Origin: Chlamydoabsidia padenii
Lineage: Eukaryota; Mucoromycota; Mucoromycetes; Mucorales; Cunninghamellaceae
Direction of reading: 5' to 3'
DNA: 60,680 nucleotides
Assembly: GCA_025330725.1 (NCBI GenBank)
Contig: JAIWND010000069.1
Coordinates: 1-60,680 of the forward strand
The notes below the pieces were generated by a model. That model was not told where the DNA came from, made no database searches, and saw nothing but the letters and a program-made list of their open reading frames with translations. A program made the translations under genes and the position numbers. Below, one piece after another: positions 36,998-48,175 of this stretch; within the stretch, counting starts at the first letter, position 1; each line of letters opens with the position of its first letter.

Positions 36998-38236
36998 TAA
37001 AGACCTTTTTGATTTGCAAAGATAGTTTTTATTTATTAAGATACTATTAAACTGAAGAAAAAGGAAATGAATTCTGAATGAAAAAGGGTACTATTTACAC
37101 TATTCAGATTCAGGGGTAAGTTATACTAAAAGATAGATGTTGACTTGGTGTCAAGAGATAGATATGATACTAGTGTCATAGACTAGATATGGGTTAGAGG
37201 GTAACCAAAAGACAGGTCTTGGTACTAAGTAAATGAGTAGATAATGGTTCGAGTCAAAAGCTAGATTTGACATTAGAGTCATGGACTAGATATTATTTAG
37301 GGGGTAGCCATAAGACAGGCCTTGTTGTGGTATCAAGAGACAGGTTTTTATTATGCGTCAAGGGTAAGAGTTGTCGTAGCTGTCGCAGCCGATGATATAG
37401 AATGATGCATATCGACAACCGAAGAGGTCGGTTAAAGTGATTTGTTTATGTAGCGTCGGAGTTAGTTAATCCCCAATTTAGATTTGTGAGTTACTAGATA
37501 CGATTTCCTCAGTTACAAAACACGTGTGAGTACTCAGCGCATTGTAGTTTCGGCCAATGCATGAACGCCTCTTTCCACAAATGCCTCGACTTTATAAAAG
37601 ATTTAAACATTAGTAAAACAAGAATTAAGCTCATTTCATTATCAAGGTAGACTGGGACTGAAATTAAGAGGCATGAAGAAAGAGATCGCCCAACAAATCA
37701 CTCTTTTTCTCGAAACGAGATCAATCTATATACCTTTTCACTGTAATTTCTTTCTTTCTTTATCAGTTTGTAATACAATGCACTATCTATTACATTTCTT
37801 CTTACAGGAAACCATATTTTGTTACTTTTTTACTTTTACGCTTTTATGCATGTGAATGAAGGCACCCTTTTTTAGAATCAAACATATCTATTCATAGATG
37901 TCAACACACTGGCACCTATTTGTTTAAGCTTACTGAAAGTATAAATCTAAACAGGTAGCTTTCGTTTGATAAGGTCAGTTGAAAAAAAAAAAAAAAAAGG
38001 TTGAGCGGTTTACTCACAAATGACTCTCTGGTAACACATATGAGACCACAAATCGCTCATATTTTCAATCCCCGCTCTCCTTCATATAAATTTCGCATTG
38101 TTCCCACTTCTTTTTATTTATTTATTATCCCTCCTTCTCTTTTTCAGTTCTTTTTTTTTTATTTTTCTTAATTTCTCTTCTGGTTTATCTGTTGTTGTTT
38201 ATTACTTTTGCCACTTATTGAAGCAAAGCATTGACA
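36998..38236. other. Gene-poor stretch with tandem repeat, and ATPase promoter
   Basis: No supported gene. An imperfect two-unit repeat lies at about 37154-37340 (units share ACTAGATAT, AAGACAGG and GTCATRGACTAGATAT). The last 200 bp before 38237 are pyrimidine-rich, as expected upstream of a fungal gene. Confidence 0.45.
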
Positions 38237-41200
38237 ATGACTGAGCCTTCTCCTAACAAGATTGAATTCTCTCCACCTCTTCCCAATAAAAAAGAAGCAC
38301 TCACGTCTAAAAAAGACAAGTTTAACAGACGGCGTACCTCCAAGATACAAGGAATCATTGCCTTCAGAACTCTATCTCTTACTATCTCTGAAAATCAAGT
38401 AGACCGCAAATCAAAACGTCTTGGAAAAAAGAAAAAGGATTATAGTTTGGCTGAAGGTAAAGTAAATTTGGTAATAGTATGTCTTACAAAAAACTAACCA
38501 ACTAATTTCATTTGTTTTATAGACTTATCCAATGCTAATTATCATAAATTAACTGTGGCTAAAGTTCTTCAACAATACAATACTAGCATGGAAATTGGAT
38601 TGGATACTGATCAAATACTGAAACGTATGGAGCTCTATGGCAAGAATGCAATCTCACCACCTCCGAACAACTGGCCTCGTAAAATATTTGGATACTTCTT
38701 TGGTGGGTTTTGTGGTTTATTATGGTTTGCTAGTATAATTTGTTGGTGAGTCATCAACTCGATCATTTCCCCCGCCTCCCATATTCTAACCTTTTTCTTC
38801 TTCTAGGATTTCATGGGAACCTTTGGGCGATCCGAATCCAGCGCCAGTCAATTTAGCTTTAGCAGTAATTCTTATGATGGTAGTCTTCTTACAAGCTTTC
38901 TTTAATGCCTGGCAAGATTGGTCAACCAGTCAAGTCATGCATTCGATCAACAATATGTTACCCAGTAAATGTCAAGTGGTACGTAATCAAGGTAAAACTA
39001 TCACCACCGACGCCATTCAACTGGTACCTGGTGATATTGTACATCTCAAAATGGGCGACAAAATTCCTGCGGATATTCGATTGCTTCAAGTCTCCGATGA
39101 TCTCAAGTTTGATCGATCGGTCCTCACTGGTGAATCGGATGCTATTCCTGGTACAGTGGAGGCCACGGATGATAATGTGTTGGAATCTCATAACATGGCA
39201 ATGATGGGTACACACTGTTTGAATGGAAATGCAACTGGTGTGGTAATCTCGATTGGTGATAAAACCATGATGGGAAAAATTGCACGACTCTCCTTGGACG
39301 ATCCCACTAAACGTACTATTCTACAAACTGAAATTCTGCGCTTTGTCTTGATTATTGCCTCTTTGTCTATTAGTGTTGGTATGGTCTGCTTAATTACCTG
39401 GGCGGCTTGGTTACGTGTAGATTATCCTGATTACTTGACTGTCTCTAATGCATTGATTGATGTCATTTCTGTCATTGTGGCCTTTGTCCCTGAAGGTAAC
39501 ACTGAAGAACATTACCCTCCACTAACTGTTGAAACTAAACCCATACTCTTGTAGGTATGCCTGTAGCTGTCACGCTATGTCTTACTCTGATTGCTCGGCG
39601 TATGCAAAAAGCCAATGTATTATGTAAAGTTTTGACTACTGTGGAAACCTTGGGAAGCGTCAATGTGTTGTGCTCGGACAAGACAGGCACTCTCACCGAA
39701 AACAAGATGAATGTCTCGGATATCTCAATCTTTGATCATCAAGTCAGCTCTACTATCTGTCGAGACATCATTGTCAGCACCAACACACCGACCATTGACG
39801 AAAACAATTCAGGCGATTCCGTAAGACAAACTCTGCGAAATCAAATCCTTCAAATGCAAATCAGTAGTGCATTATGCAATGGTGCAAGCTATGATATGTC
39901 GGATGTGGATAAAGAAGATGTGAATGCTATGGCTATTTTTGGTGATGCCACTGACTCGGCAATCTTACGTTATGCGGCCAATGTCAACCCTAATTTGTCA
40001 GTTGAATCCATTCGTTCTCAAGCCGACCTGGTCTTTGAAATTCCCTTTAACTCGAAAAACAAGTGGATGTTGACAATTCATCGCTCTTCTACCACTGGTT
40101 TGGCCAAGATGATGTCGACTCCCGCTAGTCCTGTGTCTCGTTCTGATTGGGTACTATATTGTAAAGGTGCTCCTGATGTCCTCTTGTCTCGCTGTGAATC
40201 GATCATGCAACCTGATGGGGCTCTAGAACCTCTCACTGAAAAACGGCGAGAAGCTTTGGTGGCTGTACAGACTAAATGGGCTAACGATGGGAAACGTGTG
40301 CTTATGATGGCTCGCCGTGTGATTCCTGCCAATCAAATTCCCTCTGAATCAAGTGCTTTATCTTCTCGATTCTCGGGTTGGGCTAACCAGATGAATCAAA
40401 ATTTGGTGGTGGTGGGTTTGATTGCTATTGTCGATCCTCCTCGGCCTGAAAGTGCGGAAACCGTCCGAATTTGTCGTAATGCTGGCATTCGTTTTTATAT
40501 GGTTACTGGTGGTAAGAATATGAACTGGAAAAAAACCTCACTCTCACTCTTTTCTTTTTTGTATAGACTTCCCTCTTACAGCCGCTGCCATAGCTCGCCA
40601 AATCGGTATTTTCACCACAACTCGTCCTCATGGTATTGGTCATTTGGATCCCGAAAAAGATATCAAAACAGTAACACAATATATTCCACAACAATATCAC
40701 TTTGACGAAAATCACAGCACAACCAGTGACGACGACGAATCAATCACTAAAAACGCTCCTCCACGTTCCTCCACATCCACCTCCCTCCTTTTATCTGGTA
40801 GTGATCTTTTAACATTAAACGACAATCAATGGGAACAAGTCTGTCAATACGAAGAAGTCGTCTTTGCTCGTACTTCACCTGACCAAAAACTCCGCATTAT
40901 CAAGGAATTTCAAAAGCGCGACCATGTGGTGGGGATGACTGGTGATGGTGTGAATGATTCTCCTGCGTTACGATCGGCTGATGTGGGTATTGCCATGGGT
41001 AACGGTAGTGATGTGGCCATTGAAGCTGCCGACATGGTTCTTCTCGACAAATTCTCAAGTATTGTGGTAGCGATCGAGAATGGGCGTCTGGTATTTGACA
41101 ATCTCAAAAAAGTCATCATCTATCTCTTACCTGCTGGGTCGTGGTCCGAACTCTGGCCTGTGCTTGTCAACATCTTTTTAGGCTCACCTCAAACTTTGTC

Positions 41201-41855
41201 TTCTTTCCAAATGATTGTCATTTGTGTCCTTACCGATCTGATGCCATCCTTGGCCATCATGATGGAACAACCGGAAGCTGGTCTCCTCAATCGTTTACCT
41301 CGCCGTCCCAAGCATGATCGTTTAGTCAATGGTCGTCTTTTGCTTCAAGCTTATGGATTTATTGGTCTTATGGAAATGCTCTCGTCCATGTTCATGTTTT
41401 ACTACTACTTGTCCACTCAAGCTTTGCCTCCCTCTGCTGTCTTCTTGTCCTTTAGTGAATTCAATAGCCCTAACGGTTATATGGGTTATACGGCAAACGA
41501 TATCATCAACTTGCTTAATACCGCTCAATCCATTTACTTTGTCAATCTGGTTATTTGTCAATGGGGGAATGTCTTGTCCAGTCGTACCAGAAGACTTTCA
41601 CTCACCAAGGCTAATCCACTCTGGGGTTCCAACAAGAACTGGTATCTTTTTGCTGCCATGCTAGGTTCTCTTGCCATCACTCTTCTCATTCTCTATGTGC
41701 CAGTCTTTAACGTCTATCTGGGAACGGCACCTATTCCTATTCAATTCTGGTTTATTCCCTTTGGTTGGGCCGCGATGATCATGTTGGCGGATGAAATTCG
41801 GAAACTCTGCTTGGCCAAGTTCCCCAATAGTCTATTTGGTTATTTGGCCTGGTAA
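38237..41855 (+). CDS. Type IIC-like P-type ATPase (Na+/K+-ATPase alpha-subunit family)
   Basis: Exons 38237..38456, 38523..38745, 38807..39495, 39555..40511 and 40567..41855 keep frame and give 1125 residues. A basic N-terminus precedes the cation-ATPase N domain (LTVAKVLQQYNTSMEIGLDTDQI). Then come LTGESDAIPG (actuator), VPEGMPVAVTL in M4, CSDKTGTLT with the phosphorylated Asp near residue 419, a nucleotide domain with WVLYCKGAPDVLL, MVTGDFPLTA, TGDGVNDSPAL and a C-terminal membrane block. Fungal members of this animal-type subgroup are thought to move Na+ or H+ against K+ (family knowledge); no beta subunit is seen. The 3' flank is invaded 9 bp after the stop by the Fanzor-bearing DNA. Confidence 0.9.
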
Positions 41856-42263
41856 AGTCGTTCCGGAAATAGAATTCGGGGTTTACAAAAATCAGGTCGG
41901 TTACTCCGAAAGAAAAAAACGCAGGATGTGAAATAAAATGTCGAACGTTCACTTTTTAAAAGCCGGCTTCTGATTTTTAAAATGACGGTTGTAAAATGTC
42001 GCATGGGTGCAACTGTGAATAGAAGACCTTGGGTCCATGTCGTAGTTGAAGATGTAGATACTTCAAGGTAGTATCACATTTTTTTTTTTTGTGTTTTACT
42101 CCTGTTGGGCCCAAAATTAGGAAAATGATGTACATAATGCAAAAAAATATTTTGTCGGCGTTTCAATTCACCACCGCAGATGCACATAATCAGTTTTCTA
42201 AAATGTTCACTGCGCACTTCTTCTTTTCCCACTTCCATTCATTCCCAATTCACTACTCATCAC

Positions 42264-45200
42264 AATGGACCATGCAAACGTTGGAGGTTCCAAAATCCGT
42301 TTAGATGATTTATACTCCACGTTGGTACACATGCCTCCTCAACAGTGGAAGAATCGGCACAAGATCTGGGGTTGTTTGCAACGACGTATGATATAACGCA
42401 CGAACAAGCATTCCTGCTGGAACTTGAAGTTAGTAAACAAAGGCTGTGTAGGTAAATGTTTCTTCCTCTTTTTTGAATACTCATTGCCCTACTTCACTTT
42501 GTAGTTATGAATCAAGTCATCGTCAACAACAACAACAGCGCCGCAATTGAACGAGTAAGAGGGAACGCAGACCGTAGACGGACAGCACAGAATGCTCAAG
42601 CAGTAGAAATAACTCGTCGGATGAACAAGCAGCAATACTTCAATAATGTCCTACCACGCCAACAACAGTATACGATGAAGCGATCCTTTAACGCATATGT
42701 GAAGAAACAATACAACAACACTCTCTTTCAGAACGTCAACACGGCGGTGCGGCAAGTGACTGAAGTTGCATATCGCGTGCAGCTCTTTTTACTCGACTTC
42801 ACTCTTCATCATCCCAACAATATACCACCTGCTCTCATCTCCCAGAATGGTCTGTACTCCATAACTCATTTTGTACGTGGCCGAACACTGACTTCAACTA
42901 ACAACGCATTCCCCAAGGATGTTATTGTGCAGCATTGGAACACCATGACAGAAACCCACCCAAACTTAACCACCGCATATACAATGAACACCAAGATTTT
43001 GTCAGACTACTGTGAACGCCAATCTTCATGTATAAGCATGCATCTATATGTCAACTTCTCCAAAAGAATCAAGCAGTTCTGTAAATTGAAATTTGCTCTG
43101 CTGTTAGAAGAGGTAGGTCTACGCATTCAGCAGCTTGGAACTGATCATCACTTATATTTCTTTCTTTCTTTCCGCCTCTTAGCTGCCCAATGCATCCATG
43201 ATGCGTACTGTGACGGAACTCCTCTATGAGATGTTTGCATCCTCTACTCAAGCAAGTCGCCCACTTCTGGAACTTCCACAAACTATCCCTGATCATTTAC
43301 ACCCTGCAATCTCGCAAGTTTGGACGGACATAATAGCGCTGAAACCGGTGACAATGGGTATCTTGACAACTCAACAAATGAGCGTTGACCCTGGATCTCT
43401 TGTACCTATTCACATCGCCATACTTCAAGCCTACGACCATTACAATGCACAAGAACATGAACAACCTGTCCAGACTTACAGCTTCTCGATACTTCCGGAA
43501 CCATCTACTCACCGAAGATTTATTGCTCTCGTTTCGGAGAATGTCAAAGCCAGGAACGGATACCAAGGTGCGCTAGTGGATACGGAAGGTCCGTCTTTCC
43601 TTAAATCCTACCAGGTGTACTACGATGTATTCAAATTCCGGAAGTTTGGTATCACAAGGTAAGAGAAGAGTGTCAAAAATATAAAAGCAGATAGCTAACC
43701 ACAGCAGCTTTTCTTTCACTAGCTATGAAGACCTTATGTCACGACATCTCAGTGGCCGCCTCATGTTTTACGGATACATCTTTCTTGACCGATGGTGTCT
43801 CAATCAACTTCGTATTTGCACGGGTCCCACAACCAACCCGACTGGAATTATACGCTCCTAACTTTGACAATACACACGATGTAGTCAACGGGCATTTCAG
43901 TACAATTGGCCTGGATCCTGGACGGCGGGATATAATCACGACAGCTGGAGGGGTGGGTGTTTATCATAATCGACAAGTCTCAACCAAGAAATACCGAACT
44001 GTCAGCGGGGTTACGAAAAGAAGTCAGTATCTTGAATTGAAAAAAGCCTCGACAATGGTCACTATCAACGAAGGCGGGACAGATACCATGGAACATAGGA
44101 AATCAACATTACCGACTCTAAAGACAGCCAACTTGGATACGATGCGACAAGCTCTCCAATCTCGCCAATCATACCTGAATCATGCTTCGATTTTTTATGG
44201 AATTGAACAATCTCGCAACAGATTCAAGGAGTATCAAGGACAACAACGAGCTATTGCCACCACAGTCAACATTGCCTTTAACGGGGGAAAAAGTATGACC
44301 GGAAGAAACGCATCTTGAACAGCACGAAAAGGAATCAACGCCGGCGGAAAGACAAGCGACACGCCCAACGAATTCAACGACAAGACACCATGTGGTCTGG
44401 GACGTGATTACGAGACCTAATGAGCTTGTTTATTCAAGTGAAGAAAAAAAAAAGTCTGTTACTGTTTTTCTACCTCTAGTAAGTGTTTGTCCCATCAGTC
44501 AAGCCCCCATATTCGTAGTCCGAGTGTGATCATCTTCAACTACTGTGTTACCATACGGATATACTTGTATGGTTCCTGAAAAAATAAAAATAAAAACTTG
44601 ACTTGATTGCTCACTTCGAGATCAATCACTTCATTAAAAAATAAAAAATAAAAAAAAACTACTGCCGTACGCGACACACCATACCTAACGACTATATCGC
44701 TACACAGGGCCAGTCAATCATCGTGCAGCGTCAACTGACTATGCTTGACACCAGCCGTCACAACCTTGGTCAAATAGACTTTACACGAAATGCAGAACAT
44801 GCTGATCAAACGGCAGGACTTTTGGAAAGCTTGGCTATCCAGCATGCCACCGCAGAAGGAATATGTCAGTCACTAAAGTGAAGGAAATAAGAATTACAGC
44901 TGGCTTACTTCAAGGAATTCGGCGACAGGTAAGAAGCAAAATTATCAGAGAAAGGAAAGAGCTAATATTCATCTTTCCTTTCAGCACCATGAAAGACTAC
45001 AGAAACGCCGGCATGGATCGAACGATCTGTATAGAACTACCCTCCCTTTGGTTGCCTTTGGTGCTGGAATGATCAACACCAATACCAATCACATACATGG
45101 CTATCCTGTAGGCTCTACCAACCTCATCCAACAACATATGATTGAACGCCAACGACGTGGTCTTTGTCTTGTGGGACATACTAACGAACACCTGACTTCT

Positions 45201-45475
45201 CAGGTAAGCACTTTTCATCTTTTCGGCGTCTCACCTTCTTTTGTAGATCTGCTCCTCGTGTGATACCAGGATGCCAAATGCAAGACTGGATGAACGTGTT
45301 ATCGTCGCCCTCAAAAGTTGTATTCTCTGTGATAGGGTGGTCAATCGCGACGAGAGTGCTGCCTCAAACATGTATCGAATTATGCAATCTTCTGTGGCTG
45401 GGTTTGGGTGCCCTATTTCCCACTCAAGATCGTGATTTTCTGTCTAACTCTCCTATGTCCACCACCCACTGTGGT
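42264..45475 (+). pseudogene. Fanzor (eukaryotic TnpB-like RNA-guided nuclease), decayed
   Basis: Order of parts: an N-terminal block (FATTYDITHEQAFLLELEVSKQRL, 42370-42450, out of frame with its neighbours); the main frame from 42507 (PRQQQYTMKRSFNAYVKKQ..VAYRVQLFLLDF); intron 43113-43182; an exon to 43660; RuvC-I as STIGLDPGRRDIITTA near 43900; a solo LTR at 44391-44676; PLVAFGAGMINTN (RuvC-II region); intron with acceptor before 45248; and a zinc finger with RuvC-III, ICSSCDTRM..CILCDRVVNRDESAASNM. CxxC..CxxC..NRDxxAA is diagnostic of TnpB/Fanzor. Frame breaks lie near 42500, 43770 and 44285 (in GGGGGAAAAAG), besides the LTR. Fanzors are guided by an omega RNA transcribed from the element end (family knowledge). 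Confidence 0.85.
44386..44681 (-). repeat. Solo LTR, family C, inserted in the Fanzor gene
   Basis: The 286-bp unit at 44391-44676 begins TGTGGTCTGG and ends GTACGCGACA, flanked by the 5-bp duplication CACCA (44386-44390 and 44677-44681). It is the inverse of the 5' LTR of chromovirus 2 (54903-55184, 282 bp), so the same family jumped into the Fanzor relic and then lost its body by LTR recombination. Confidence 0.93.
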
Positions 45476-46163
45476 TGATCAATCCTTCTCCTCCCCCTTC
45501 CTTTATTTGATTGATCTTGAGGACAATGAAGCACCTTGGTGCGTACAAGTAAATCTATAATCCCAACCCAAAAATAACCAGTCTTTGTCTCACCGATTTC
45601 TTCATCAATCTACATAATCTACTTCTTACTTTCTGGTTCTTTGGTTTGGCTTGGTTTGGATGATGGTTTCTTTTATTGTTAAGCTGCGATCATTGAAAAT
45701 GGGATACAGCTATGCTCAGAGACTTACTTTTTCCTTTATTATTTATCATATGCGACAGCTTCACTCCACACTTACGACATTCAATCTCTTATTTTGTGCA
45801 ACTTTTATTCTATCCTTACGACATCAAATCCCCCACTTTACGACATCTTAAATTGCAATCCCGACATTTATTAGCGGAAATAGTGTAATTACCCTCAAAT
45901 TAGTTATATATCATATATTTTTATCATTTTGGAGGAATATTCTCATTAATTAATTAATTAATTAATTGATCGATGAAATAATAATAATAATAAAACCATG
46001 TATCTTTTCTTACATGACCAATCGATGTCTTTAATTATATTGTGTGCTTGTATTGGCGATGATATCAAGATCATAACACTGTTGGCAAACACCAAGCACT
46101 TTATTATTTTCAAAAAGAAATACTATCACTATAAACATATATAGAGGGGGGAGATAAAGGGGG
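45476..46163. other. Intergenic: Fanzor element right arm and ARP4 3' flank
   Basis: The left part holds the CGACAT repeats described for the element. Beyond 45884 lies AT-rich DNA with an (ATTA)n run near 45945-45966 and AATAATAATAATAAAACC, probably the original 3' flank of the ATPase. No gene is seen. Confidence 0.45.
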
Positions 46164-46873
46164 CTACTGACATTTTGTTTCGATGATAGATGGTCCAACT
46201 TCTTCGTATTCTTTTTTAGATACCCAGAGTTGATGGAAAGTACCCAAAGAGGCCAAGATCGATCCACCCAACCAACTGCTACATTTACGTTCTGTTTGAT
46301 TTCCGGCAGCATGAAGTTTGATTTTACTCTACAAAAAGACAGTAGGAGCAAGGATTATTAAAAAGTGAACTTTTCTTCTTCTTCTTCTTTGGATACTTAC
46401 ACCAGGAGCCATGATGGGTAATTCATAATTCAAGCGTTCGTTGAAACCAGGGAATAAAGTATTGCCACCAGTGACAACAATATTGTTAAAGAGAAGAGGT
46501 CGGAGATCAATATCACAATTCGAAATACTTTGATAAACCATTTGATGCATTCCCAAACTTTCGTTAATTTGTTGTTGTGTTAGACCCAGTCGAGGAATCA
46601 TCGAATCCAGTCCTTCCGATGTATGATTTGGCTATTATCCCAAAGTTTGATGAAATTAGTTAAAGTCTACTTTCATTTGAGTATCCTTACCACATTCAAG
46701 AATTCCTTTGGTTGATATAAAAGTTCAGGAAGTCGGTATCGACTGACACCAAATGAATTATTGTATCCATCAGGGAATTCAAATGGCTTTTGAGGTCGAG
46801 ACGCCATGATACTAATTATCAAAAAAAGGGTGTGTAAAAGAATAAGTATCACATCACCTTTCCTTTATTTTCC

Positions 46874-46905
<32 letters not shown>

Positions 46906-47981
46906 CATCAAATGTCATTTCAGAGACTTGACATACCGATTCCTTGTATTCCAAAATAGTTCGCTATTCAAAAATGTCAGTCAGTCAGCTACCCCCCTTT
47001 TTTTTCTTTTCTTTATTAACTTACAGCCACTTGGTAATCATGGAATGATTGAGTGACACCTAGTCCTTCATCCGACCGTAATTGAGCATTAGCAGGTTGA
47101 CCAGCTTCCACCGGTTTTTTGTTAGCTACAAGGTAAGTTGGGGTCACCTTATTATCGAATTGGTCCAAGATTTGTCGAGTCAGCAAATCACCAGCAATGT
47201 GTTGACGAAGAATACCTTTCTTCAGCACATAGCCATCGTAAACAGGGACAGCACTTGTCACGCCTGCACCTGAATCCAACACCAACGCCGTGGCCCGACC
47301 CACCGAGAACGCCGTCATCACTGCATCTTTGGCCAAATAGAATGCAGGAAAATCAAACGTTTCAAAAGCCAGTTCCGCGAGTTTTTCTCTGTTTTCAGTG
47401 GTGTTCCAGGCTGGTTCCGTGCATAGTAATGGATGTTCTGTTGTCGTCACCCGTAACATTTGTCGGAAAGTCGTCTCCCATATAGCTTCCATCGCATCCC
47501 AATCTTTAACTAAATAGTAATAAAAAAAGTAGAGCGAGCGAGAGTAAGTAGACCAAAGTAAAAGTTTTCCAAGTTTACTTACTTAAACCATCTTCCATGG
47601 GATTGAAGATTTCCATTCCTTTACGTACACTGTTGATACGATTGTCGCCAATATAGTATTGACTGTATTTGTTGTTGTTTTTGTTGTTGTTGGTAGCAGT
47701 GGCGGTTTCAGCTTCAGTCATTTCGGTGTCTTCTTGTTGTGCTGTGGTGTTGGATTTAGGAATGTACCCCACTGAGGTAGGAAACATGGCTTTTGGCGTA
47801 TCTTCCCCCGCATAACCGGCACGTACATTGCTGGATCCAATGTCAAGCACCAAGGCATTTACTTCATCTACGCAATAACAAAATCAAAGTAAATTCAACA
47901 ATGGTTAGTATTTTTTAAAAAAAAAAGAAGTTTATAATAAAGTAGAGTGTTTTCTTCATTACCACCGCCATAAGTCACCAT
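46164..47981 (-). CDS. ARP4: ARP4, nuclear actin-related protein
   Basis: Seven exons, complement(46164..46328, 46401..46631, 46691..46811, 46902..46963, 47025..47509, 47583..47867, 47963..47981), give 455 residues. The first exon is 19 bp (MVTYGGG). Actin-fold motifs: [29 protein letters not shown] (phosphate 1), [20 protein letters not shown] (phosphate 2), [17 protein letters not shown] (adenosine site) and [26 protein letters not shown] (C-terminal). An Asn/Thr/Glu-rich insertion after the first block fits Arp4/BAF53 rather than actin. Arp4 is shared by the NuA4, INO80 and SWR1 complexes (family knowledge). The intron after DEG starts GTAAA and continues as a long A-run. Confidence 0.94.
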
Positions 47982-48175
47982 GTTCGCTGAATGAATGAAT
48001 GAATTAAAAAAAAGTTGGAAGAAAGGGAGAATCCTATTTTTGGTGGTGAAAATGGAAAAATAAGCCCCAGGCGGCATTTTAATGATAATTCATTCCATCT
48101 CACCGTCATTTTTTTGAGGTTTCACACACAGCATATACACTCCACTCACTCTCTCTATCCTCCCTCCTCCAAATC
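47982..48175. promoter_or_regulatory. Short divergent promoter ARP4 / ALG7
   Basis: Only 194 bp separate the two start codons. It is CT-rich toward ALG7 and contains ATGAATGAATGAATGAATT (GAAT tetramers) near 47990-48005. Confidence 0.5.

Larger units (their letters stand above)
41864..45883 (+). mobile_element. Candidate Fanzor-bearing transposon
   Basis: CGGAAATAG occurs at 41864-41872 and again, in the same orientation, at 45875-45883, a possible 9-bp target duplication. Inside these, ATGTCG recurs on the plus strand at 41938, 41996 and 42037, and its inverse CGACAT at 45775, 45819, 45841 and 45862, giving mirrored subterminal repeats. The extreme ends show only weak inverted similarity (TCGGGGTTTAC near 41876 against inverted TCGGGATTGC near 45860). 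Boundaries are tentative. Confidence 0.4.

Noticed and set aside
37240..37260. GGTTCGAGTC as the T-arm of a tRNA gene
   Set aside because: No acceptor stem, D-arm or anticodon arm can be folded around it; it lies in a tandem repeat.
46922..46963. Short exon [21 protein letters not shown] as a separate small gene
   Set aside because: It has canonical splice sites on both sides and its phases fit the ARP4 exons.
48001..48077. Short minus-strand ORF over the ARP4/ALG7 promoter as a gene
   Set aside because: It overlaps both promoters, has no conserved features and reads through splice sites of the ARP4 first intron.
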